Shown: positions 45,904 through 54,389 of the stretch, piece after piece
How the letters are laid out: the number at the start of each line of letters is the position of its first letter
How positions within the stretch are numbered: position 1 is the first letter of the stretch
DNA from: Caenispirillum bisanense
GTDB taxonomy: Bacteria; Pseudomonadota; Alphaproteobacteria; Rhodospirillales; UBA2165
Reading direction: 5' to 3'
Length of the DNA: 60,699 bases
Assembly (NCBI GenBank): GCA_945877815.1
Contig: CAMDWJ010000025.1
Location: 1-60,699 of the forward strand
Position numbers and translations under genes: made by a program
The notes under the pieces: generated by a model
Databases searched by the model: none
The model's input: only the letters and a program-made list of their open reading frames with translations
Told to the model about the DNA's origin: nothing

Positions 45904-47111
45904 GCGGTGTCTTTTTTCCGAGGCGCGCCCACGACGCCGCTTTTCATTAACTCGTCGATCTCGGCGTCGCTCGCGACCTCTTTCAGGATCTCGCGCGTAT
46001 GTTCGCCGAAGCCCGGCGCGCGGCGGTGGATCGAGGTGGGCGTTTCGGAATATTTGACCGGATGACCGATGACGCGCAGCGAGGCACCGGTGGAGGCGCC
46101 GATATCCTGCACCATGCCGCGCGCCACCGTCTGCGGATCGGTCGTCATCTGCGCGATATCGAGCACAGGACCGGCCGGGATACCGGCGGCATCGAGTGTG
46201 TCGAACCAGTCCTGCGACGTCTTGGTCCCGAAATAAGGCGTAAGCACGTCTACGAGAGCGCCGAGATTTTTGATGCGGTCATTGCCGGTTTTGAAGCGCG
46301 GATCGTCCGACAGATGCGGAGCACCCAAAAGGGCGGCGAGCTTCACCCATAGGCCCTGATTGGCGGCGCCGATATTGATCCAGCCATCCTTGGTCTTGAA
46401 GGCCTGATACGGCGCCATCAAGGGATGGGCCGAGCCCATGGCGCCCGGCACTTCGCCCGAAGCCATATGGATCGCCGATTGCCAATAGGTATGCATGATG
46501 CCGGCTTCGAACAGCGAGGTATCGACGAGTTGACCCTTGCCGGTTTGCGCGCGCGCATAAAGGGCCGCCAGCACACCCATGCATGCGAGCGTGCCCGCGG
46601 TGATGTCGGTGACCGGTGCGCCGACCTTGACCGGCGGGCGGCCCGGCCCTTCGCCGGTGATGCTCATCAGCCCGCTCATGCCTTGCGCCACCAGATCGAA
46701 ACCGCCGCGCTCCGCATAGGGGCCGGTGCGGCCATAGCCGGTGATCGAGCAATAGATGAGACGCGGGCACGACTCCTTCATCTGCTCATAGCCGATGCCG
46801 AAATGCTCCATCGCACCCTGGCGGTAATTCTCGATGAAGACGTCGGCGCCTTCGATGAGCTTCTTGAGCATCGCCAGCGCCTTCGGATCTCGCGTATCGA
46901 CGGCGAGCCCGCGCTTATTGCGGTTCATCATGGCGAAGGGGGCGGATTCGCCGTCGACGAAGGGCGCGGACGCACGCACACCGTCGCCTTCGGGCAACCG
47001 TTCGACCTTGATCACATCGGCGCCCATATCGGCGAGCATCAAGCCGCAGGCGGGGGCGGCCATGACATGGCTCATCTCGATCACGCGGATTCCGTCCAGC
47101 AGCCCAGCCAT
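45900..47111 (-). CDS. CaiB/BaiF family CoA-transferase
   Basis: Class III CoA-transferases move CoA between carboxylic acids, in single-domain intertwined dimers. From the ATG at 47111 (MAGLLDGIRV) the protein has 403 residues. LDGIRVIEMSHVMAAPACGLMLADMGADVIKVE is the N-terminal core, NRNKRGLAVDTRDPKAL and FIENYRQGAMEHFGIGYEQ are family signatures, and the catalytic Asp is in KVGAPVTDITAGTLACMG. The substrate is unknown. It begins 14 bases after the hydratase stop and overlaps the hydrolase gene. The frame is open upstream but that stretch lies inside the hydratase gene. Confidence 0.94.
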   Translation of the reverse strand: MAGLLDGIRVIEMSHVMAAPACGLMLADMGADVIKVERLPEGDGVRASAPFVDGESAPFAMMNRNKRGLAVDTRDPKALAMLKKLIEGADVFIENYRQGAMEHFGIGYEQMKESCPRLIYCSITGYGRTGPYAERGGFDLVAQGMSGLMSITGEGPGRPPVKVGAPVTDITAGTLACMGVLAALYARAQTGKGQLVDTSLFEAGIMHTYWQSAIHMASGEVPGAMGSAHPLMAPYQAFKTKDGWINIGAANQGLWVKLAALLGAPHLSDDPRFKTGNDRIKNLGALVDVLTPYFGTKTSQDWFDTLDAAGIPAGPVLDIAQMTTDPQTVARGMVQDIGASTGASLRVIGHPVKYSETPTSIHRRAPGFGEHTREILKEVASDAEIDELMKSGVVGAPRKKDTA

Positions 47112-47125
47112 CTCAGCGTCCCCCG

Positions 47126-47938
47126 TCAGCGTCCCTTGAACTTCGGTGTTTCCTTGGCAAGGAACGCGCGCACGCCCTCGCGGTAATCTTCGGTATCGTA
47201 GCAGGCAAAGCCGTCGGCCTGCTCGACCGCCGAGAGCGGCGCCGGATTTTTGCCGGCGAGGCGATAGACGAATTTCTTGTGCCAGCGATTGACCAATGGC
47301 GCGCCCGCGCAAATGCGTTCGACCGTTTCACTCACTGTTTTATCCAATTCGGCGTCGGGCACGACCTTGGTCAGCAATCCCTTGGCCATCGCTTCCTCGG
47401 CGCCGAAGACGCGCGCCTCGTACAATATTTCCAGCGCCACCGACGGGCCGACCAGACCGACCAAAGCTTCGACTTCCGGATAGGCCATCACCAGACCCAG
47501 CTTGTTGATCGGCACGCCGAAGCGCGCGGTGGTTCCCGAAATACGCAGATCGCACATCAGCGCCAATTCGAGCGCGCCACCGACGCACAGGCCCTGGATG
47601 CGCGCGATCACCGGATGGCGGCACTGGCGGATCGCATTCATCGAGATATGCATCGTGGCGCCGTAGGCGGCACCTTGGCCCGAATCATTACGCAGGGTTT
47701 CGAATTCGGAAATATCGGCGCCGGGGCCGACCGCTTTTTCGCCGGCGCCGCGCAAGACCACGCAGCGCAAGCTTTCGTCCTTGTCCAACTCGGCAAAGAC
47801 CTCGCCGACGCGCGCCCACATGGCGGCGTTGAGCGCGTTCAGTTTTTCCGGGCGATTGAGAATGACGGTCGCACAGGTCCCGTCGCGCGTGACAAGGACG
47901 ACGTCCGATGTGTTATTCGTCTGCGCGGGTTCGGCCAC
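47126..47938 (-). CDS. Enoyl-CoA hydratase/isomerase family protein
   Basis: Crotonase-fold enzymes hydrate or isomerise enoyl-CoAs. The GTG at 47938 with GAGG five bases upstream gives 270 residues. The oxyanion-hole segments are GPGADISEFETL and QGLCVGGALELALMCDLRIS; the second supplies the Glu of the active site (G-A-L-E). The C-terminal part FLAKETPKFKGR is standard. A second GTG at 47944 would overlap the VapC stop. The gene starts two bases after vapC and leads the operon with the CoA-transferase, hydrolase and siderophore-interacting protein. Confidence 0.93.
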   Translation of the reverse strand: MAEPAQTNNTSDVVLVTRDGTCATVILNRPEKLNALNAAMWARVGEVFAELDKDESLRCVVLRGAGEKAVGPGADISEFETLRNDSGQGAAYGATMHISMNAIRQCRHPVIARIQGLCVGGALELALMCDLRISGTTARFGVPINKLGLVMAYPEVEALVGLVGPSVALEILYEARVFGAEEAMAKGLLTKVVPDAELDKTVSETVERICAGAPLVNRWHKKFVYRLAGKNPAPLSAVEQADGFACYDTEDYREGVRAFLAKETPKFKGR

Positions 47939-47940
47939 GG

Positions 47941-48330
47941 TCACCTCAATGTTAGCGCGGCAGCCGCGAGCCGCCGGTCCAGCGTAATCAACTCGGCCCC
48001 GAGGCTTTGGGCAAGCCAAAGATAGCTGGCATCGTAACTTGTCAAGTTGGACGAGGCGGCAAGTTGCAACACCTCGCCGTGCTCCACGTCGACGAGTTCG
48101 ACGTCATAGCGCATGAATGCCGCGAATTCCTCGGCATAAAAATCGCGCTGATCGGGATGCTTCCGCATTTTCTTGAGGCAAATATTTGCCATCTCATACG
48201 ACAATAAGTTCGGCGCGACGAGCATCGCGCCAGCCAGGTTTACCGCGACACTCTCACTCTCCGGCTCGGCAAAAATAATGGCCGCGAGCGCCGAGGCGTC
48301 GATGACTTTAACGGGAATCCCGGTCGGCAC
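47941..48330 (-). CDS. PIN-domain ribonuclease, VapC-type toxin
   Basis: VapC toxins cleave RNA at a Mg2+ site. The 129-residue protein has the four PIN acids in place: D11 (KVIDASAL), E46 (SYEMANIC), D100 (SYDASYLWLA) and D118 (ITLDRRL). The start is a GTG at 48330; it overlaps the antitoxin end by 23 bases. Length is normal. The pair is autoregulated through the palindrome at 48550-48588 if the family pattern holds. Directly downstream come the CoA-catabolism genes, with two bases to the next start. Confidence 0.9.
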   Translation of the reverse strand: MPTGIPVKVIDASALAAIIFAEPESESVAVNLAGAMLVAPNLLSYEMANICLKKMRKHPDQRDFYAEEFAAFMRYDVELVDVEHGEVLQLAASSNLTSYDASYLWLAQSLGAELITLDRRLAAAALTLR

Positions 48331-48544
48331 GGATCATCTCAACCGCTTCGGACGGAGAGGTCCCGCCGATACGCTGTATTTCCGCGCGAAGTTCTTCGAC
48401 CGTTCTGATCGGGGGTCGTCGCGCCGCTTCCTCGATGATCGACAAAAGCTCGCCTTGGAGCGAGCGATGATTCTTCGCCGCGCGCTCCTTAAGGCGCTGC
48501 ACGACATCTTCAGGTGCATTCTTGATGGAGAGATTCACACCCAT
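48308..48544 (-). CDS. FitA-like ribbon-helix-helix antitoxin
   Basis: The 78-residue protein has an N-terminal Arc-type beta strand (GVNLSIKNAPEDV), helix and turn (QRLKERAAKNHRSLQGELLSII) forming the RHH DNA-binding dimer, and a C-terminal toxin-binding tail (RTVEELRAEIQRIGG, with a basic end). The length and layout are those of FitA/VapB. It is upstream of the VapC-like toxin and overlaps it. Confidence 0.9.
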   Translation of the reverse strand: MGVNLSIKNAPEDVVQRLKERAAKNHRSLQGELLSIIEEAARRPPIRTVEELRAEIQRIGGTSPSEAVEMIRADRDSR

Positions 48545-48549
48545 TTTCC

Positions 48550-48588
48550 GGCTCCGTTATGGCTTCAATTCACTACCATTATGGAGCC
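48550..48588. promoter_or_regulatory. Inverted-repeat operator upstream of the antitoxin gene
   Basis: GGCTCCGTTATGG (48550-48562) and CCATTATGGAGCC (48576-48588) are 13-base arms matching at 11 positions when one is reversed, separated by 13 bases. The site lies between ychF (48597) and the antitoxin start (48544), where a VapBC complex would bind. Confidence 0.8.
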
Positions 48589-48596
48589 ATTTTAGA

Positions 48597-49697
48597 TCAG
48601 ACATTGAACCGGAACAAGATCGTATCCCCGTCTTTGACCACGTATTCCTTGCCTTCGACCCGCATCTTGCCGGCCTCCTTGGCCCCCACTTCGCCGTTCA
48701 GCGCCACATAATCCTTATAGGCGATGGTTTCCGCCGCGATGAAGCCGCGCTCGAAATCGCTGTGGATGACCCCTGCCGCCTGGGGGGCTTTTGTGCCAGC
48801 CTCGATGGTCCAGGCACGCGTTTCCTTCGGCCCGACGGTGAAATAAGTCGACAATTCGAGCAGTTCGTAGCCGGCGCGGATCAGCCGCGCGAGCCCTGTT
48901 TCTTCGAGCCCCAGAGCCGCCAGAAACTCGCCTCGTTCGCCCCCATCGGCGATCTGGGCGACCTCGGCCTCGATCTTGGCCGAGATGGCGACCGCACCGG
49001 CTCCGTTGGCGGCGGCATACTCCGCCATCTTTTTCGAATAGGCATTTCCGGTGCCCGCGTTTTCTTCTTCCACGTTGCAGACATAGAGGACCGGCTTGGC
49101 GGTCAGCAGCTGCAGCATCTTGAAGGCGCGGATATCGTTGGGGCCCACTTCGGTCTCGCGCGCCGGACGGCCTTCTCGCAATTTCGCCAAGGCCTTTTCG
49201 ACAATTGCGAGCGCGGCCTTCGCATCCTTGTCGTTACCCTTCGCCTTTTTGGCGAGACCGTCGACGCGGCCTTCCAGGCTTTCAAGATCGGCGAGCATCA
49301 ATTCGGTTTCGACGATTTCGGCATCGGCCACCGGATCGACGCGCCCGCCGACATGGGCGATGTCGTCATCTTCGAAGCAGCGCACGACATGCAGGATCGC
49401 ATCCACCTCGCGGATATTTGCGAGGAAGCGATTGCCGAGCCCCTCGCCCTTGGAGGCACCGGCGACGAGGCCCGCAATATCGACGAATTCGAGAAAGGTC
49501 GGCACGATGCGCGCCGATTTCGCGATTTTGGCGAGTGCGTCCAGGCGCGGATCGGGCACCGCGACGCGCCCCGTGTTCGGCTCGATCGTGCAGAACGGAT
49601 AATTCGCCGTCTCGGCCGCCGCCGTTTGCGTCAGGGCATTGAACAAGGTCGATTTGCCGACATTGGGCAGGCCGACGATCCCGCAATTAAATCCCAT
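48597..49697 (-). CDS. ychF: Redox-regulated ATPase YchF/OLA1
   Basis: YchF is an ATP-preferring Obg-type P-loop protein that binds ribosomes. The 366-residue protein starts with the P-loop GIVGLPNVGKSTLFNALTQ (residues 5-23), has VEFVDIAGLVAGASKGEGLGN (G3 and loop), a NVEEE-type coiled coil in the middle, and a C-terminal TGS domain with ETRAWTIEAGTKAPQAAGVIHSD and KEYVVKDGDTILFRFNV. Length is standard. It follows pth with a TGATG overlap. Confidence 0.97.
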   Translation of the reverse strand: MGFNCGIVGLPNVGKSTLFNALTQTAAAETANYPFCTIEPNTGRVAVPDPRLDALAKIAKSARIVPTFLEFVDIAGLVAGASKGEGLGNRFLANIREVDAILHVVRCFEDDDIAHVGGRVDPVADAEIVETELMLADLESLEGRVDGLAKKAKGNDKDAKAALAIVEKALAKLREGRPARETEVGPNDIRAFKMLQLLTAKPVLYVCNVEEENAGTGNAYSKKMAEYAAANGAGAVAISAKIEAEVAQIADGGERGEFLAALGLEETGLARLIRAGYELLELSTYFTVGPKETRAWTIEAGTKAPQAAGVIHSDFERGFIAAETIAYKDYVALNGEVGAKEAGKMRVEGKEYVVKDGDTILFRFNV

Positions 49698-50329
49698 CAG
49701 TCTGTGTCCTTATCCTTGCCAGTATTCTTGTCGGTATTCTTTTCGGACGGTTTCGGCCTCGGCGGCGTCAACAGCAACGCCAGCTTGTTGGTGAATCCCT
49801 TTTCGTCGTGCGCCGCGAGACAGGGCGCGGCTTCGGCGATGGCATCGATCGACTTGTCCAGCCAGTCGCGATCGATTTTGGCGAAATCGCCGAGCACATA
49901 GCCCGAAACCAGATCCTTGGCGCCGGGATGGCCGATGCCGATGCGCACGCGCCAGAAATCCAACCCGAGATGTGCCGCGATGCTGCGCAAGCCGTTATGG
50001 CCGGCGATGCCGCCACCGAGCTTCATGCGGATGCGGCCCGGCGCCAGATCGATCTCGTCGTGGATGACCGTGATCTCGCCCGGATCGATCTTGTAGAACC
50101 GTGCGGCCGCGGCGACGGAGCGGCCTGAATCGTTCATGAAGGTCATCGGCTTTAGGATCAAGAGGCGTTCGCCGCCGATCTCGCCTTCCGCGGCCTCAGC
50201 GTCGAACTTGCTGCGGAACGCGGGAAAGCGAAAACGGCGATGGACGGCGTCCGCCACCATGAAGCCGACATTGTGGCGGTTGCCCGCATACTTCGATCCG
50301 GGATTTCCGAGACCGACCAGAAGCAACAT
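49697..50329 (-). CDS. pth: Peptidyl-tRNA hydrolase
   Basis: Pth recycles peptidyl-tRNA that drops off ribosomes. The 210-residue protein starts with [25 protein letters not shown], with the catalytic His in RHNVG (about residue 22), then [48 protein letters not shown] and [12 protein letters not shown]. The C-terminal tail is Lys/Asp-rich and disordered. It lies between rplY (46 bases upstream) and ychF. Confidence 0.97.
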   Translation of the reverse strand: MLLLVGLGNPGSKYAGNRHNVGFMVADAVHRRFRFPAFRSKFDAEAAEGEIGGERLLILKPMTFMNDSGRSVAAAARFYKIDPGEITVIHDEIDLAPGRIRMKLGGGIAGHNGLRSIAAHLGLDFWRVRIGIGHPGAKDLVSGYVLGDFAKIDRDWLDKSIDAIAEAAPCLAAHDEKGFTNKLALLLTPPRPKPSEKNTDKNTGKDKDTD

Positions 50330-50374
50330 GGCCGTATCCTCGCGGCCGGACGGAAAAACGAGAGGTCGAGAAGA

Positions 50375-51046
50375 CTACTTCTTCTCGTTCTTCTCGGTTT
50401 CTTTCTTCGCGGCATCGGCGGCCGAAGCGGCGGCGGCGGCGGCAGCACCGGCGGCGGCGACCTTTTCGTCTTCCACCGTCATGACCGTGGGCGCTGCGAT
50501 CGTTGCAACCGTGAAGTTGCGTTGCGTCAGCATCGAAACGCCTTCCGGCAAGGTGATCGCATTAATATGGATCGCCGCACCGATATCGAGCCCTTCGAGG
50601 CTGAAGGTCAGCTTCTCGGGAATGGCGCGCGGCGTGCAGCGCAATTCGATCTCGCGGCGCACGACGTTGAGCACGCCCCCGCGGCGGAGGCCGGGGCACT
50701 TCTCATGGCCGATGAATTCGGACGGCACCATGACGGTGATGCGGGTGGTCGGGCTGATGCGCAGGAAATCGACATGGATCGGCCGGTCGCTGACCGGATC
50801 GAGTTGCACATCGCGCGGCAGCACCTCATGGCTTTCGCCATTGAGCTGAACCTTGACGAGATGGTTAAAGAAAGCCGGATTGTTGGCGAGACGCCCCAAT
50901 TCCTTGCTGTCGACCGAGATCATCACCGGTTCTTTTTTATCGCCGTAAATCACCGCAGGCGTGCGTCCGGAACGGCGCGTCGCCCGAGCCATCCCCTTAC
51001 CGGCTCGTTCGCGGAGCTCGGCGACCACGAGAGCTTGTTCAGCCAT
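50375..51046 (-). CDS. rplY: 50S ribosomal protein L25 (general stress protein CTC form)
   Basis: L25 binds 5S rRNA. From the ATG at 51046 (MAEQALVVAELR) the protein has 223 residues: the N-terminal 5S-binding domain with RATRRSGRTPAVIYG and KVQLNGESHEVLPRDVQLDPVSDRPIHVDFL, then the TL5/CTC extension with the PPEKLTF-type EKLTFSLEGLDIGAAIH segment, and an Ala-rich C-terminus ending in a Lys/Glu tail. The upstream frame contains no family sequence. It is separated from prs by 512 bases of repeats. Confidence 0.96.
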   Translation of the reverse strand: MAEQALVVAELRERAGKGMARATRRSGRTPAVIYGDKKEPVMISVDSKELGRLANNPAFFNHLVKVQLNGESHEVLPRDVQLDPVSDRPIHVDFLRISPTTRITVMVPSEFIGHEKCPGLRRGGVLNVVRREIELRCTPRAIPEKLTFSLEGLDIGAAIHINAITLPEGVSMLTQRNFTVATIAAPTVMTVEDEKVAAAGAAAAAAASAADAAKKETEKNEKK

Positions 51047-51239
51047 GTCGCATCTCCTCAATATGAAATTACCGGCCTCCAGGGGTGCCGGAAGGCGGGT
51101 GATGTACAAGGTGGGCGGCACGCTTGCAACCCGGATGCGCGCCCTTGTCAAATTTGGAATTATATTCCTTGACTCAGAGTGGCCGTTTGAGCGATATTAT
51201 GTTCTTGTTTTGTTTCTATTAGAGATGCGGGCATCCAAA

Positions 51240-51298
51240 GCTCGTCATGTCCAGGCGATCCATCCATGGATGCCCCGGACAAGCCGGGCGATGACGGG
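51240..51298. repeat. REP-like palindromic repeat
   Basis: CTCGTCATGTCCAGGCGATCC ... GGATG ... CCCGGACAAGCCGGGCGATGACGGG contains the GTCAT ... ATGAC frame and CCATCCATGGATG-type inverted sequence seen in the REP composites at 15.5 and 44 kb. The remainder of 51047-51333 shows the likely rplY promoter side and no gene. Confidence 0.6.
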
Positions 51299-51333
51299 TG
51301 AAGGGAAAAGCCGCGCTGATCGCCCAAACGGCG

Positions 51334-51494
51334 ATGCCTAGAAATGCACAGTGGATGCCTAGATCATGCACAGAGAATGCACACAAAATGCGAAGATCAT
51401 GCATAGACGAGTGTGCATTTTAGGCGAAGCGAAACGTTGGATTTCCGGGCTTTTTGAAACGCGATGCCTAGAAATGCCTAGAAATGCCTAGAGA
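51334..51494. repeat. Helically phased ATGC repeat array between prs and rplY
   Basis: Seven ATGC tetranucleotides start at 51334, 51344, 51355, 51366, 51377, 51388 and 51399, that is 10 and then five times 11 bases apart, most followed by an A at the seventh position (ATGCCTA, ATGCACA, ATGCGAA, ATGCATA). After a 60-base break, three tandem copies of ATGCCTAGAA-like units start at 51464, 51474 and 51484, 10 bases apart. No frame through the region encodes a recognisable protein; its position is the transcribed gap between two minus-strand genes. Confidence 0.8.
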
Positions 51495-51558
51495 CTCGCG
51501 CAACCTTCGCATCGCGCGCCGCTAGGGGCCCGGCGATTCGCCGTCGGTCGGACAGCGA

Positions 51559-52491
51559 TCAGTCGAACAGCGAGGAGACCGAATGTTCCTCAGCGATGCG
51601 GCGCATGGCCTCGGCGATCAAGGGCGAGATGGTGAGCTGCTTGATGTTCCGCGCGACGCGCACGGCTTCGGTCGCCTGGATACTGTCGGTGGTCACCAAA
51701 ATATCGATGGGCGATGCGGTGACGCGCGCGACCGCGCCGCCCGACAACACACCGTGTGTGGCATAGGCGGCGACCGAAGCGGCCCCGGCGGCCTTCAGCG
51801 CCACGGCGGCATTGCACAAGGTACCGGCCGAATCGACGATATCGTCGATCAGGATGCAGCGCCGGCCTTTCACGTCGCCGATGATATTCATGACTTCCGA
51901 TTCGCCGGCGCGTTCGCGACGCTTGTCGATGATTGCGAGGTCGGCATCGAGCTGCTTGGCCATGCCGCGCGCGCGGAACACCCCGCCGACGTCGGGCGAG
52001 ACGATCATGATGTCCTCGCCGTTGAAGCGGCGTTCGATGTCCTCGCGGAACACCGGTTCGGCATAGAGGTTATCGAGCGGAATATCGAAGAAGCCTTGGA
52101 TCTGACCGGCGTGCAGATCGAGCGTGAGAACGCGATCCGCACCCGCGACGGTAATGAGGTTGGCGACCAGCTTGGCCGAAATGGGCGTGCGCGGGCCGGA
52201 TTTGCGGTCCTGACGGGCATAGCCGAAATAGGGGATCACAGCGGTAATGCGCCGGGCCGAGCCGCGCTTGAGCGCGTCCAAGGTGACCAGCAGTTCCATC
52301 AAGTTGTCGTTGGCGGGGTACGAGGTCGACTGGATGACGAAGACATCCTCGCCGCGCACGTTTTCCTGAATTTCGACAAACACTTCGAGATCCGAAAACC
52401 GTCGGATGCTGGCGCGCGTCAGAGGCAAATTAAGATAGGCCGAAATCGCTTCCGCGATCGGGCGGTTACTGTTGCAGGTAAGGACTTTCAT
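51559..52491 (-). CDS. prs: Ribose-phosphate pyrophosphokinase (PRPP synthase)
   Basis: Prs makes PRPP for nucleotide, histidine and tryptophan synthesis. The 310-residue class I enzyme has [64 protein letters not shown] (metal and ribose-5-phosphate site), [25 protein letters not shown] (PRPP motif) and a C-terminal SVSSLFD. Length and motifs are typical. It starts upstream of the repeat region and rplY on the same strand. Confidence 0.98.
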   Translation of the reverse strand: MKVLTCNSNRPIAEAISAYLNLPLTRASIRRFSDLEVFVEIQENVRGEDVFVIQSTSYPANDNLMELLVTLDALKRGSARRITAVIPYFGYARQDRKSGPRTPISAKLVANLITVAGADRVLTLDLHAGQIQGFFDIPLDNLYAEPVFREDIERRFNGEDIMIVSPDVGGVFRARGMAKQLDADLAIIDKRRERAGESEVMNIIGDVKGRRCILIDDIVDSAGTLCNAAVALKAAGAASVAAYATHGVLSGGAVARVTASPIDILVTTDSIQATEAVRVARNIKQLTISPLIAEAMRRIAEEHSVSSLFD

Positions 52492-52633
52492 CCACGGCCC
52501 CGTGATTGGATCTTCGCGTCATCAGACAATCCCCCGACCGCGAAGGTCGCGGAGTATGTATCAGCCGAGTGCGAGCCTGTAAACGCTTGGCCTACGCAAT
52601 TTCCGGTGCAATTCAATATCCGGTGACGGCGCA

Positions 52634-53563
52634 CTATTTGGGCAGGGCCAGCTTGCGGCCCGCATCCGGCGGTGGCGTGCCGACATTGGCGAAGGTATCG
52701 AGAATCCCGTCCACCGCGGCACCCGCGACAATATGCGCCAATTCGCCCCAGTGGTCTTGGATCAGCGCCGTTTTCACGGGGTTCCTTTGGGAAATCTTGC
52801 CGACATCCTTGCCGTCGCGGGCACTCACCTGCCAGACGATGCTAACCACGCTGACGAGCGGATCGCGCGCCTCGGCTTCAACCGTGCCTGCTAATATATG
52901 CGTCGCCTTGTCCGCAGATTCGGCCATCGGGGCGCCGGAGCGCTTCAGGGCCGAGGCCATCGCGCGTGAAAGAGACGCATTACCGTCGCCGGGCGCCCCG
53001 TTGACCCCCTTAAAATAGAACGTCGGCTCCTCGGCCTGAATGGCGGCCTCGGTGACCCCGTCGACAGTGCCCTGTCGCTGGGCCCCGCGGTCGCGCAGCA
53101 ACGACGCCACCTGGACGCTGGCATCGCGCGCGACCAGTTCGAACATCGCCGGATCGCGCCCCAGCCAGCCGATGCTCGGTCCCGAAATTTCCTTGTCGAA
53201 CGCCCCCAACGCCAATCCGTCGCGCCCGGTCAATTGCCACACGAAGCGGGCAGCTTCAGGCCGGCCGCTCTCCGGCTCTTCGATCTGCACGGCACCGGTC
53301 AGCACGTAGCCGCGCATCAAAGTCGCCTCGCCCGAAGCCGGAATGCCGGCATCCGACAGGGCCTTGATCGCGGCCTGGCGCAGCGGGCCCGCGATCTCAG
53401 GGGCGAGGCCGTCGGCCACCACCACACGCACGCCGTCTCCAGTCGGCAGTTGGATGAGGTTATTTTCGAAAACCGGTCCTTGATGTGCGAAAGGACGCGG
53501 CAACTCGCAGGCCGCCAGAACAAAGCCTGCGCACATCAGTAAAAAAGCGGCTGCAAATTTCAT
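52634..53563 (-). CDS. Lipoprotein of unknown function
   Basis: From the ATG at 53563 (MKFAAAFLL) the 309-residue precursor has a signal peptide with lipobox LAAC at residues 16-19 (VLAAC), so Cys19 is lipidated. The rest is beta/alpha mixed with two internal halves that each contain EEP.SG.PEAARFVWQLTGRDG / VSVVSIVWQVSARDG, a possible duplicated SPOR- or FlgH-like domain. I do not recognise the family. The long frame upstream (to 54229) lies inside pgeF and is a shadow. Its ATG overlaps the pgeF stop. Confidence 0.8.
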   Translation of the reverse strand: MKFAAAFLLMCAGFVLAACELPRPFAHQGPVFENNLIQLPTGDGVRVVVADGLAPEIAGPLRQAAIKALSDAGIPASGEATLMRGYVLTGAVQIEEPESGRPEAARFVWQLTGRDGLALGAFDKEISGPSIGWLGRDPAMFELVARDASVQVASLLRDRGAQRQGTVDGVTEAAIQAEEPTFYFKGVNGAPGDGNASLSRAMASALKRSGAPMAESADKATHILAGTVEAEARDPLVSVVSIVWQVSARDGKDVGKISQRNPVKTALIQDHWGELAHIVAGAAVDGILDTFANVGTPPPDAGRKLALPK

Positions 53564-54339
53564 ATGCCGAGCGCAATCACGGATAGGCCGCGCCCATAGG
53601 CGCGTTCGCCGGCCAGCGTCATGCGGCGATAGCTGAAAAAGAGCGCATCGTCCGCACAGGTATCGCCGCCCGATTGCGCGACCCGCGCGACCCCTGCCTT
53701 GGTCAGACGCCGGGCAACGTACGACGCCAGATCGAACATGGCATGGCCCTCGCGCGGCGAAGGCGTGAACAGATCCGCATCCGCCGCATCCGTCGCAACG
53801 AAGCGCGCCTTGAATTCGGGTCCGACTTCGTATGAGTCCTTGCCAATGCACGGTCCGACGACGGCCGCGACGCGGTCGAGCCGGGCACCCAGTTCGAGCA
53901 TTCGCGCCAGGGTCGCCTCGACCACACCGTCGAAGGCGCCGCGCCAGCCGGCATGCGCCGCGCCGATGACGCCCGCATTTGAATCGGCCAGCAGAACGGG
54001 CGCGCAATCGGCGGTTAGGATACCGAGCGCCAAGCCGGGGCGATCCGTCACCAGACCGTCGCCCACGGGGGCATTTTCCGGCGACCAAGCCTCGCGCACG
54101 ACCAGCGCCTCGGCGGTATGTTTTTGATAGGCCGTCACCAACTGCCCGGGCATGCCCAATATTTCGCCCGCCGCGCGTCGGCGGTTTTCGGCGACGTGGT
54201 CGGGATCGTCGCCGGATCCGAATCCGCAATTCAGCGACGTGAATGCGCCGATGCTAACGCCGCCCGCCCGCGTGAAAAATCCATGCTGCACGCCGGGTGC
54301 CGCGAGGATATCGACAGTGATGGGCTGTGGAGAAGGCAT
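53560..54339 (-). CDS. pgeF: Peptidoglycan editing factor PgeF (multicopper polyphenol oxidase-like)
   Basis: PgeF/YfiH-type proteins remove L-serine mis-incorporated in muropeptides and were long called laccases. The 259-residue form (MPSPQPITV) has FFTRAGGVSIGAFTSLNCG at the N-terminus, TADCAPVLLADSNAGVIGAAHAGWRGA with the catalytic Cys and His, and YEVGPEFKARF with a further His site in the last third. An earlier start at 54375 is possible. It is followed by the lipoprotein gene with a four-base overlap. Confidence 0.93.
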   Translation of the reverse strand: MPSPQPITVDILAAPGVQHGFFTRAGGVSIGAFTSLNCGFGSGDDPDHVAENRRRAAGEILGMPGQLVTAYQKHTAEALVVREAWSPENAPVGDGLVTDRPGLALGILTADCAPVLLADSNAGVIGAAHAGWRGAFDGVVEATLARMLELGARLDRVAAVVGPCIGKDSYEVGPEFKARFVATDAADADLFTPSPREGHAMFDLASYVARRLTKAGVARVAQSGGDTCADDALFFSYRRMTLAGERAYGRGLSVIALGI

Positions 54340-54389
54340 CGCCTTTTGTCTATGCGATTCGGGGCTTACGCGCACCCCGCCTGTGCAAG

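Noticed and set aside
44281-46065. 594-codon plus-strand frame opposite the siderophore-interacting and hydrolase genes
   Set aside because: Antisense shadow with low-complexity His/Arg composition; the minus-strand genes have intact active sites.
51334-51494. Resemblance to a CRISPR array
   Set aside because: Units are 10-11 bp with no spacers, and there is no cas gene. The phase is the point of interest, not CRISPR.
53564-54229. Long N-terminal extension of the lipoprotein frame
   Set aside because: It is Arg-rich shadow sequence over pgeF; the lipoprotein has a clear signal peptide and lipobox at the internal start.
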